From contig NC_088297.1 of the NCBI RefSeq assembly GCF_032854445.1, positions 13,381,335-13,445,334 of the forward strand: 64,000 nt of DNA, written 5' to 3'. The notes beneath the pieces are model-generated. The model searched no databases and was not told the origin of the DNA. It was given only the letters and a program-made list of their open reading frames with translations. Both the position numbers and the translations under genes were made by a program. This DNA is from Liolophura sinensis (lineage: Eukaryota > Mollusca > Polyplacophora > Chitonida > Chitonidae). Numbering within the stretch: the first letter of the stretch is position 1; each line of letters opens with the position of its first letter. This document shows positions 12,601 to 21,615 of the stretch, one piece after another.

Positions 12601-13526
12601 AGCACACAGACGACAACAGAACGCGATGCATTCCGGATACGCAGCAGTGGCTCAAGATCACAGATCCCGTCGGTATCGTGATTCTCGTGGCGTCCGTGAT
12701 CGGACAGATCATCACCTTAACCGTCATCTCTATTCTCGGTCGACACAAAAACAACCCGGTCTGCTCGTCGTTGGCTTTTAAGACCACGTCTCTTCTGGTC
12801 TGCTTCTCGGGATTTCTTCAGCCTCTCATCTACATGGTGCAGCCGAGCGCCATGCTCTGCACGTTCCAGAAACTCACATGGTTTTGCGTCTATATTGTGC
12901 ACGGGGCAACCATGGTGGCCAGGACGTACAAGGTCAAGTTCTTGGTCGAAAAGCTGAAGCGATTTCTCGGCTACAAACTCCACAACGTGCACCACGTCAT
13001 CATGTGGATGTTCGCCGTAGTAGGTTTCATATTGCTTGGCGTCTCGTTTCTAGGCAACGTACCGGAAGTATCGTACAAGAAAGATTCACCGAAAGCAACG
13101 TTTGTCATGTGCGTGGAGAGCATGGAAGTTACTGACGTCACCATCATCGTGTACCCGCTCTTGCTATTGGTCATCACGGGACTACTGGCGGAGACCAGCA
13201 AACACAGCCGAAGTCTTGATGATAAGTTTCTCAGCTATACTTCTAGCGCGATGTTGTTGATGTTAGTTATTTTTTTGCCAATCTACTACACCATAGACGA
13301 CGGAATTGGCAAGGTGATCATCCTAGCCGTCAGTGTGATCATCACACAATACGCCGTTCTGTGTCTCACATACTTCACCAAAATTTATTACATGTTCCGC
13401 AGTTACCATAAAAAGGAGACAGTACGAAGTGCGCTTGCGCTGGAGCGCCACAACATGGCGTCGTTGGAAGAAGGGAGTAATAATGCTACCCCTAATGGAG
13501 TAACTACTACAAACACAGTCAGATGA
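6611..13526 (+). CDS. class C G-protein-coupled receptor, metabotropic glutamate receptor-like
   Basis: Four exons fit with consistent phases: 6611-7508, 8243-8455, 9586-10260 and 12442-13526. They give 2871 nt, or 956 codons plus stop. All introns are GT-AG, and each junction splits a codon after its first base. The first ATG follows an in-frame TGA at 6605; a hydrophobic leader (about residues 10-30) suggests a signal peptide. Exons 1-3 encode a periplasmic-binding-type ligand domain containing the family signature IRDSC. Residues matching the amino-acid-binding core of mGluRs appear kept: Ser/Thr in FWSTVVSLSD, Tyr in NEYGRQG and Asp in MGTDSWG. The segment after the first conserved Cys (HCNELSS) lacks the Arg that grips the glutamate side chain in mGluRs. 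Exon 4 holds a cysteine-rich linker (about residues 604-658, with CCWECQPC) and seven membrane spans (from about 670), then a short tail of about 45 residues. It is probably a plasma-membrane amino-acid or orphan receptor; the ligand is inferred, not shown. Intron 3 holds a 37-bp tandem array. Confidence 0.9.
7640..7945. repeat. low-complexity GAGGTAGCGAGG / CCTCGCTACCTC repeat
   Basis: This part of intron 1 of the class C receptor is built from words such as gaggtagcgagg and their reverse complement, alternating in orientation, with a spacer (ttgtaatacagagcgaggta) recurring about every 110 bp. Because both orientations are present it can form hairpins. No coding potential is seen. Confidence 0.6.
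9080..9185 (+). mobile_element. SINE family A, degraded 3' fragment
   Basis: Only the distal half is recognisable: a degraded tttcctcccaccataatgctgg block followed by ccttgagtacggcgctaaa. It lies in intron 2 of the class C receptor. Confidence 0.45.
10480..10616 (+). mobile_element. SINE family A, 3' half
   Basis: The copy begins at gggaaggtctgcaagcaacc and runs to the diagnostic end attcttgagtacggcgtaaa. The tRNA-like head is absent. It sits in intron 3 of the class C receptor, about 220 bp past the exon 3 donor. Confidence 0.75.
11050..11180 (+). repeat. dispersed repeat E, copy 2
   Basis: This is the second copy of the repeat at 4494-4615, in the same orientation, located in intron 3 of the class C receptor. 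Shared words include gaacagtta, aaaaccctaac, ggccattt and tcacactgtcgtc. Confidence 0.45.
11680..12140. repeat. tandem array, ~37-bp unit, in receptor intron 3
   Basis: The unit is of the form (tact)gagcag-ctgccttacag-taggctacgat, repeated about a dozen times with moderate divergence and some higher-order duplication: the block near 11695-11830 recurs near 11840-11965. A lone dispersed copy is found at about 15690-15732. The array ends about 300 bp before the exon 4 acceptor, and its unit does not resemble that exon. Confidence 0.65.
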
Positions 13527-14203
13527 CAGTTTTGGAGGCGAGGAGCTCAGAGATTTATTGGTATCTTATGCAATACTCAAAGTCACCAAATTTATGAGAA
13601 AGATGAAGCTTAAGAGCACAGCTGCCACATGTATATCACGTTACCATCGGTTTTCTGAGCATTTTCACTGGACTGCACACTCCTTACAGCGCATGCGCCA
13701 CTCTTCACATTCGCTTTACATCCTTGCCACCAGTAGAAAATTTTGTACCAAAAACCTGAACAACCCCAGGGTTACTAGGGTCACAACAATGAGGTAAGAA
13801 GTGATGTCAGAAAACACAAAAACTTCATACACATGCTTTCTGATGATCTTAAAGGGACATAATGCCGACGTCGAACAAGTTGTGCTACTTTATATGTCAT
13901 CTGGATAAAGTTTTATTTGTCTACTGACATGTATCTAACTTTAATGGATAATCGAATGTTCAGTTTTATTCGGACTTTCGCTTCGACTATCAACTCACTC
14001 AAGTCACTATATTTAGAAACATGGCCGAAGGTTGACCAAAGTTCTTTTTAAAGAAGACTGGTTTTAAATAGAAAAGGCGGGAAAGTGTAGAACACTTGAG
14101 AGGCGGAGTGAAAAGATAAGGCATGGGTTCAAGGTTTTAAATCAGTCAAGAATGAATTTTTTCGTTTTCTTTCAATCGCATATATATAATCAGAAAGTGT
14201 CGC

Positions 14204-14300
14204 TCATTTATTTATTTATTTGTTCCTCTGGTTGTTGTTTAACGCCATTCTCAAGAAGTGTTCAGTTATAAGATGGCGGTCAAGGTTATGGGTGTAGGAA
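14204..14300 (-). mobile_element. SINE family A, degraded 3' fragment
   Basis: A (ttta)n start, a degraded ttgttgtttaacgcc motif, and tctcaagaagtgttcagttataa followed by agatggcgg mark the minus-oriented tail of SINE family A. Confidence 0.45.
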
Positions 14301-15254
14301 TTCGGTACCGATCGAGGTTCGGATTAAACCCATACCTCGCCTGTCTGACGACTGAAAAAAGGCCACCATTCGAAGGCCATGTGGAACCTGGAAACGTATA
14401 TAATCCTGGACTTTGTCTCAAAGATGAAAGCTATGAATAACATGTCAAGAAATGCAAATTAAGCGATGTTGAACCTGGACCTTTGTCTCAAAGGGACAAT
14501 GGTTGTTAAACACTACATGGTTCATTTTTCATCAATATTTGCTCCGTATCGTACAAAACCGGCTGTTTAGCATGTTTAACCTGAAGAAAACTTCAACTAC
14601 AGTATTCATACATAAGGCATACCATTTTATTTACACTTGACTGCAACGCTTGTGTCATTTTCATCAATCAATATTATACTAGATAATCACAAGGCATATG
14701 GACAAAAACAGAACACATATATTGAACACATCACATATTACAGAACACACCACAGACACCCATTGTAAAGACTCAAATATTTATTTCAATCTCGCTTATC
14801 GCTGTACTCGTTTCAAGTTTGCGATGATGTTCTGGTTTATTGGCGTAAGGCTTAAGGTCGGCATATTCGAGAGTTAGACCCAACTTACATAAACCCACCG
14901 TTGCGTCTGGTCGTTAAGCGTTCGTCTATGAGGAATAACGACTCGACCCAATGGACTACCGGCAGATTTTCCCCTCACAACAGGTGAGTTTAGTGTGACA
15001 AAGGACTTGCACGTCACAAGTCTTTTGTGCGTCTTTGACGTATTTGGTCTACCTAAAATGACGTCGCAATGTAATACGTCCCACTTCGGACGTCTGCCGG
15101 TATCCCAGTGGCGCCGTATTCCAGTCGTGACACGTATGCCGGTTCAGTCGAAGTTTATATCGACCATAAGCGACGGGGACCAACTCCATACGACCAGTAA
15201 AGTTAAGTTCCGCATACACGGGAGCTTAAGACGTTACGCGTCTCAACAGGTTGG

Positions 15255-15412
15255 ACCGCTTCGGTGACCTCAGGTTAGAGCGTCCTCCCCGAAGCCCCCG
15301 GTGTGGGGTCATGCAAAAGACTTTAAAAATAGTACTTTTTGCTGCCTCGCTTGGCGCTCAGCAGTGAGAGATTAGAGCAAGGAAACATGACGGGTTGGCC
15401 CGGACCAGTGAT
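15255..15412 (+). mobile_element. SINE family B (tRNA-derived), partial
   Basis: The tRNA-like head shows an A-box-like ctcaggttagagcg and a B-box-like ggtgtggggtcatgc. A core with cgcttggcgctcagca and ggttggcccg follows, as in the copies at 27535-27795 and 58241-58596. The distal part is missing. Confidence 0.55.
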
Positions 15413-16004
15413 GTCACTTCAGTTTTTTACCACTCGAAACACATAGACGGGTATATTTCATCATTCAAAATACATTTTCATTCAGAGTTATGAATGTATT
15501 CAACAAACGGATCTTGAACGAACTATTTCAAGTCAAAAATATTGCTGTGACGTCACTGGTACCCTCTGGGTCCAACAATCCACCACAGAATCGTATGTTT
15601 TAAATGCATTATAGTCAGTTAGAAAAATTCTAAAGAAACAAATCAAAACAAATTTCCCTGGACAGTGTTCAATGTTCTTTCGTCTGAAATACATGTACAA
15701 TACTGAGCAGCTGTCCTGCAGCGCGGGCTATAAAATACTTTATTTTAGTGCTTTCTTTCAATTTTTCTTGTTTTCGTGAATGCAGAGCGTTACAACTGCA
15801 GCCACATAATTTTCGAGCTGAATCTGAACCTGCGATCTGTGTGATCAGGTGACAATCGGCGTTGAAGCAAGGATGGTGCTTTTTTCTGGATGAAACAGCG
15901 ATCAGCATGTATCATTTTAATATAAAATCATTCTAAATGGGCAGTTCATGTATGTATATAGCACATCAGTTTCAGCACAGGTCATAACTTGGTCATGAGC
16001 AACA

Positions 16005-16165
16005 CACAAACACGTCACTGAGCATCAAACGAAGACGTCACTGAATCACATCCACCATAAACACGTCATGAGCATCCCATAAACACGTCACTGAGCATCA
16101 CACGAAAACGTCCAGTGAAGCTTATACACACGTCACTGACCATTACAGCATACGTCACTGACAAT
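16005..16165. repeat. tandem array, ~28-bp unit with ACGTCACTGA
   Basis: About six imperfect units of the form acacgtcactgagcatca-acgaaa occur. The repeated ACGTCA word resembles a CRE half-palindrome, but nothing else suggests a regulatory role. Confidence 0.5.
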
Positions 16166-16284
16166 CAGCATAGCACTTAGATACACCCATATTTATGTAA
16201 ATACCCGGCGTAATCAGAAGTACTTTTCACACTGCACTACATGTACTTTGTATTTAAACCACAAACTCCCGGGTCTGGCTTTCT

Positions 16285-16426
16285 CTCAGGTCCCACGTGA
16301 CAAGGTCTCTCTGCAGCCTGCGGACGGTTGTGAGTTTCCTCGGGTTCTGTGCGTTTTCTTCCTACCATAATACTGCCCGCCGACGCATAGGTGGAAATAC
16401 TCTTGAATGCGAGGTGAAACACCTAT

Positions 16427-16432
<6 letters not shown>
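16285..16432 (+). mobile_element. SINE family A, 3' half
   Basis: A diverged copy running from acaaggtctctctgcagcc to gaaacacctatcaaat, without the tRNA-like head. It is followed directly by the (TA)n tract. Confidence 0.65.
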
Positions 16433-16476
<44 letters not shown>

Positions 16477-16497
16477 TATATATATATATATATATAC
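16431..16497. repeat. (TA)n microsatellite
   Basis: Alternating TA for about 65 bp, with two short interruptions, directly at the 3' end of a SINE copy, a common birthplace for microsatellites. Confidence 0.9.
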
Positions 16498-16526
16498 CAA
16501 CCCTAGAGAATTAATTTCCTGCTTCA

Positions 16527-16746
16527 ATAGCGCAGCGTAATGACCCAGGAGTCTCTCACCAATGCGGTCGCTGTGAGTTCAAGTCCAGCTCATGCTGGCT
16601 TCCTCTCCGGCCGTACGTGGGAAGGTCTGCCAGCACCTGCGGATGGTCGTGGGTTTCCCCCGGGCTCTGCCCGGTTTCCACCCACCATAATGCTGGCCGC
16701 CGTCGGTATAAGTGAAATATTCTTGAGTACGGCGTAAAACACCAAT

Positions 16747-16783
<37 letters not shown>
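16527..16783 (+). mobile_element. SINE family A, nearly full length with poly-A tail
   Basis: Most of the element is present: the end of the head (gcgcagcgtaatgacccagg), a B-box-like gagttcaagtcc, the conserved core (gcggatggtcgtgggtttcc) and the tail gagtacggcgtaaaacacc. It closes with an uninterrupted A run of more than 30 bases instead of the usual aaataaataaa. Confidence 0.85.
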
Positions 16784-16785
<2 letters not shown>

Positions 16786-18591
16786 TGCTTCAATACTGTG
16801 AACACGAGGAATTCCCGTGTTAGAAGTCTCAAGTAAAATTTGAAATATGATTTCAGAGGTCCTTTTGGGCAGAAGAAATTAACACTTTGACCATAACATA
16901 AACGTTATCCTTAAAACAAATCGAATGCGTCAAAATGTGACCTTCCCATACCAAAAAATAATTCTTATGACGGTTTCAAACATGAGAGATGTAGAGATAC
17001 TATTTATATCTCCAAGCCTTCAACAAATTTGGATTTAGGTTTTCTTGTGCTTTGCATTATTTTATCATCGTTGATCCTCCCATTCAAAAGTTTGCAACCA
17101 TTGCAATTTGACTGCTCTGGAGCTAGAAGTATGGACATCAGTAATTCTGACTATATTTTTCTGGCCGTCATTTCTCAGAAACCTATCAAACGAATCATGT
17201 CACTCAACCTGTTACTCCTTTCTATTACCAAGTGGATTAAATGTTCCAGCAGGCAATGACTTTTTAACCTATCAAACCTGCGAAGTTTTACTACTCTGTT
17301 ACAGGTTAAAAATCTTGCTTTGTCAAGATGCTAGAAATTTTTGACTTTCACCCAGCCTGTCAAATACAACAAGGGGTCTTTAAGTGGAAGCTTATCAGCA
17401 ATTTTTTTTGTCCCTTTTCCAAGTGCGTTCATCAGTTTAATAACCGAATTTTACCTAAAGATTGGCATGTAAAAATTCCCTTTCTGAAGCATATAAATAT
17501 CTTAATATGATTTTTTTTGACGTCAAATACTAAAACATTACCTGGAAATAAATTTATCAAACTTCATAAAAAAAATCTTCTTTTTTAACGGCTCAATCAG
17601 GATGAATCAATCAGAACCAAGCAAAATTTCTCACTTCTGAAATGTTAAAATTTAGTTGAAAGACAGCAGAACATTGTACTTCAAAGCCTGCACTCAAAAA
17701 TGACACCCACAAAAAAGGATGAAATGTGAGAGTAGCCAGAGCAAGAAAGGCTACAAACCAGTGCTAATATAGCTGGAACTACATTTGTCTCATCAGGAAG
17801 TGCTCCATGTAATGACGAACATTGACCACCAAAAATAAGTCCGCTCTAAGAGATGAAGAATTTTATCATATTCTGTAATGTCACTGTTTCTGTTTAGTTG
17901 TGCCCGTCAGGAGCAGGGTCTAGTTTCACAAAGATGTCGCACATGTATGACAATCACACATATAGGACACTGGTATGGTAAAAGCGACTTACAAAACATC
18001 TTACAACAAATGTACAATAAAAAATGTCTTATTGGGCCCAGTTCACAAGCATAACAGCATAACTGATGAGATTGATATGTTTTGCACACAGATTGGGAAC
18101 TGATCATAGGCAGGAAGTATTGAGCTCTCACGCCCACTACAGGATGTGTTGCATTTATATATGAAACACCAGCACCTCCATGTCAGAGGTGGAAACAAGC
18201 TGACGGGCCAGGCTCACATGAACATCATTACATAAAGACACAGGGCCGAATTCATAAAAGTCGTTTAAGGTGTGTGCAGTTAAAACGCGCTTATCTTTTA
18301 CACGGAGGATAAAACACTATTGTCCGCGGACAGCTAAACGACTGTCTAAACGATAAGTCAGGAGCTTCGATGATCGTCCGTTTAGCTGTCCACGAATTAC
18401 TTGTGAATGAATGCCTGTCGTTGTTCGGTACGGTATGCGTGGTGTAAGACGTCATAAAAGTAAATATAATACAAATAGACAGCGGGAGTGAAACATACTC
18501 AAACACCGCCAACAGTGTGATGTTTGAAATATGGTCACACTAAACCGACGATACCACGCTGAATGTACTGTGCATTTCCAATTCATCCAAA

Positions 18592-19101
18592 ATGTCAGGA
18601 AAGAAGAGAGGGGAAAATTTTTCCTATGAGCAGCGAATGGGTCTCCTTGAGATAATTAAGGTCGACCACACTGTTGTAGAAGATAAGAGTTGTGACACAT
18701 CGGCCAACAGAAAGAAGCAGGCAGCATGGGAGAAAATCTCCAAAGGAATGTCTGCTAATTTTCCCGAGCGACCAAAATCGTCTGCGAAGGATCTACGAGA
18801 GTTGTGGAGGAGGATGAAAACAAAGGCAAAAGCGATGGTTCGAGCGAAAAAAATCGATCTGCACAAAACTGGTGGTGGAGCGGCTGATGTTGGTGAACTT
18901 GGCCCTGAAATCATGGCTATCTTGGCAATCATTGCTGCGGATCTGGAGCAAATACATAACGATGTAGATGATGATGCAATGCCAATGTTTGAAGGATTGG
19001 CACAAACACAAACAGACATCGATAACGTTACAGCATCGACTAGCACGGCGGACTTACAAGAAAGGTATTTCAAAACTTTTCATCGCAATGTGGTATCTTG
19101 A
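18592..19101 (+). CDS. Harbinger ORF1: Myb/SANT-like DNA-binding protein
   Basis: The 169-codon frame has an N-terminal Myb/SANT-like domain (about residues 8-85) with FSYEQRMGLLEIIK, WEKISKGM and a basic helix ELWRRMKTKAKAMVRAKK. It is then acidic. In Harbingers this protein carries the transposase to the nucleus and to the element ends. A donor-like site lies near 19062, so the last codons may be intronic. A 3' exon is plausible at about 19560-19767, where the frame ending EKLYTQAY and a stop makes a charged coiled-coil end beginning EEHEAKMALIELQKEAA; such a coil closes many members of this family. A possible middle exon starts after ttctattacag at 19358. The splice model is uncertain. Confidence 0.8.
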   Translation: MSGKKRGENFSYEQRMGLLEIIKVDHTVVEDKSCDTSANRKKQAAWEKISKGMSANFPERPKSSAKDLRELWRRMKTKAKAMVRAKKIDLHKTGGGAADVGELGPEIMAILAIIAADLEQIHNDVDDDAMPMFEGLAQTQTDIDNVTASTSTADLQERYFKTFHRNVVS

Positions 19102-19899
19102 TAGTACAGTGATTATTACAGCTTTTATTTTCTGACTTATCCAGCAACGGTTGTGTGCCTCATAGAACTGTCTGCAGTATAATTTTCACTGTAAACCGGA
19201 CCTTATGTGCAGATTGTATGGTGAATCAGGAAGGAAAGAATATTCCAAAGTGTTTAATACCGAACAATAAATGGGCACCATAGCAGGTTTTTCTTCTTAA
19301 AACATTGTTATTTATTCTTTAAATAATCAAAGTACATATATCATTGTTCTATTACAGGGCAAATCGAGAATAACATTTCTTCTGCCGAAGAACACGAGGA
19401 ACTAGAAGGTCGTGGCGCCTTGATATAACGCAGAATACCCAACCATCCAAGCCTACCCTCATATCAACTGGGTAAGATGTGTTTCTTAAAGGGTTGCCAC
19501 TTCGCACTTGAGCTGCTGTCATCTACATTGTTCCTATGTATTCCTTATTGCACTTTTCAGGAAAAAGAAGACATCCTCAACAGCTACACGTCATGAGTCG
19601 GGACCGGTACTGCAGAGACGACTGAAGTATTTTCTTACCTAAAAGAGGAACATGAAGCAAAGATGGCGTTGATTGAACTTCAAAAAGAGGCAGCAATATG
19701 CAAACGAAAAGCCTACGAAGCGAAATCTGATTACTACAAAGAAAAACTTTATACGCAAGCGTATTGATTTGTAAAATGATTTCTATCTTTGAATTAAATA
19801 AGACATTGTCCAGAAACTGTTTGCTTTGTTTTGCTCACTGACTGAAATGTTGCACAATGAATCTCTGTCGAATAGGTTGCCTCGTAAGTCCGCTTCAAC

Positions 19900-21120
19900 C
19901 GCGTTCAGTGGTCGAATTGGTTCCTCAAGGCTTTGTCTCGGCAGGTCGGCTCAGGTTCAGGCTCAGCAGAGGATCATGTCGTCGTCTTGCCAGGTTATGT
20001 AAGCAGGCAGTTGCAACTATAATAGCCATGTTGTGATCCAGCTGAAATTGAAGCGGCGATTAATGTACACGTATTGAAATCTAAGTACTGTATATGAAAT
20101 AAAAGCTGAAATAAAAGTGACTTATGTGAGGGAACGTTATTATTTTAGTGTCGTCAGAAAATGTTCTACGTCACACCCGACTAAACCACCGTATTATAAT
20201 GGATTCTACTTTGAAACAATTTAGAACTCCTCTCATTCAGGAAAATATTAAGCAAAAACGGATAATATGTTTTCAATGATTTCCAAACAGTTTTCTGTGG
20301 ACAAATCGTTTATTGTGGTTTTGTGAAATAAACTGACATTGCATTTACTTACTGAACACCTCAGATGCATTCCTTGGGGAAATGCATGGAAATCTTTTCT
20401 TCCAAATCCCAAATGCTCTTTCAATCACTCACCTTGTTCTTCCTCTGAGCAGTACTGTAAAGATTCTCTGCTGGTATTATCGGATTGCGATACGAAGTGA
20501 GCATGAATTGGCAACACGTGTACGCTGGATCCCCAAGCAAAATACCTTGGCATTCTCCTGTCTGAATTTACTGAATAGTTCCGACTCCTCAAATACCCGA
20601 GAGTCATGTGTTGAACCATACCATCTGGCAACAACGTTCGTGAAGATAAGTTGATGGTCACACACAAGCTGACAGTTGAGGCTGTAATATCCTTTCCTGT
20701 TTATAAACCGTAAAGCATCCCTGCCACCAGGATTTACAATTGCTACATGGGAGCCATCGATGGCGCCAATTAACACCAGGGAAATGCGTAATCTCATAAA
20801 ACCCCTGTGGCAACTACTCGTCTTTCTTGCAGTGTGTTGGGGAAATGAATAAACTGCCTTTTCCTGGCACAAATCGCGGCAGTGACACGATGAATAGCCC
20901 TGCAACACGACGCTTGTGACACTCCACACATGTCCCCAACATCCATCTGAAACGATGCTCTCGCATAGAATCGTAATGCAACTGTCAACTGTTGAAGAGG
21001 AGTTAGTGCATGATTCCTCCATGTTGGCGGCAGCAGGTCATCTTGTAATAAATTCAGCAGCCAACGAAACGATTCTTTGGAGATCCTGTAACGTCTGATG
21101 AATTTTGTATCATCGTATTT
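19900..21120 (-). pseudogene. Harbinger transposase (HARBI1-like DDE nuclease), decayed
   Basis: Reading the minus strand from about 21110, the frame gives FIRRYRISKESFRWLLNLL and then LTVALRFYARASFQMDVGDM, the helix-turn-helix part of HARBI1-type transposases. The catalytic part follows with IGAIDGSHVAI (first Asp codon 20756-20758), GSTHDSRVFE (second Asp 20603-20605) and VIERAFGIWKKRF (Glu 20420-20422), so all three DDE acids survive. A C-terminal exon with VATACLHNLARRRHDPL lies near 19940-20060 behind a ttcag acceptor. The frame shifts at least four times: twice just before IGAIDGS, once near 20545, and once at a 4-bp gtga insertion near 20430. The protein is therefore broken, though recognisable along its whole length, which suggests modest age. 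Confidence 0.88.
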
Positions 21121-21615
21121 CTCTAAGGGATTTATTCTATTCTCAAAACCCTGACGGCATGCCCATGATCACGGCGCATCTGTACCTCTTCCCCTGCCTC
21201 GTCCTGAGCAAACTCTAACACTGCTAGGGCATCCATGTCAGCACCGTTCTGCACTAAACTTAGAGCGATTCCCTGTGCAAAGTACTTATTCGGAGCAGTT
21301 AAACATACCCCTCACTGACGATTTAACATTCCTTTGTTGTTTAGACGCGTGTGGTTAAATTTTGATCGGGTGTCATTTAATCACATCTTGTGAATCGGCG
21401 ACTAAGATTAAATAGGCGATGATCGCATGATTAGTGCTTTTACACGCGTGTAAACTTTAAAACACCTTTATGAATTCGGCCCACAAAGTATAAATTACAG
21501 ATTAGGTTCATTTTCAAAACGTGTCTCTGATTCTTCCAAAAACCTCTCTAAACATCTCATCCATCATAAAGCTGCTTGTACATCCGTCAAGTCTTCACTC
21601 AGCTCATTCTTGGGC

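Larger units (their letters stand above)
13527..18242. other. intergenic, repeat-rich; no gene recognised
   Basis: This is the 3' flank of the class C receptor. It contains SINE fragments, a CpG-rich block at about 14800-15310 that I cannot assign, a lone copy of the receptor-intron repeat near 15690, a roughly 28-bp tandem repeat at 16005-16165, a (TA)n tract and a poly-A-tailed SINE. The open frames at 17029-17510 have no recognisable domain and no splice support. Confidence 0.55.
18243..21482. mobile_element. PIF/Harbinger DNA transposon with TIRs and TSD
   Basis: A 3.24-kb element is bounded by inverted repeats: gggccgaattcataaa at 18243 is the exact reverse complement of the last 16 bases ending at 21482, and weaker symmetry extends inward. 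The 3-bp direct repeat ACA flanks it at 18240-18242 and 21483-21485, as expected of Harbinger target duplications. It carries the two genes typical of the superfamily in convergent order: a Myb/SANT-like DNA-binding ORF on + and a DDE nuclease on -. The nuclease has several frame breaks, so this copy is not autonomous. The right end lies 133 bp past the KICS2 stop, probably in that gene's 3' UTR or just beyond. Confidence 0.93.

Noticed and set aside
17029-17510. Overlapping hydrophobic open frames as a membrane protein
   Set aside because: The stretch is AT-rich, the hydrophobicity follows from T-rich codons, and three frames are open over the same bases. No family resemblance.
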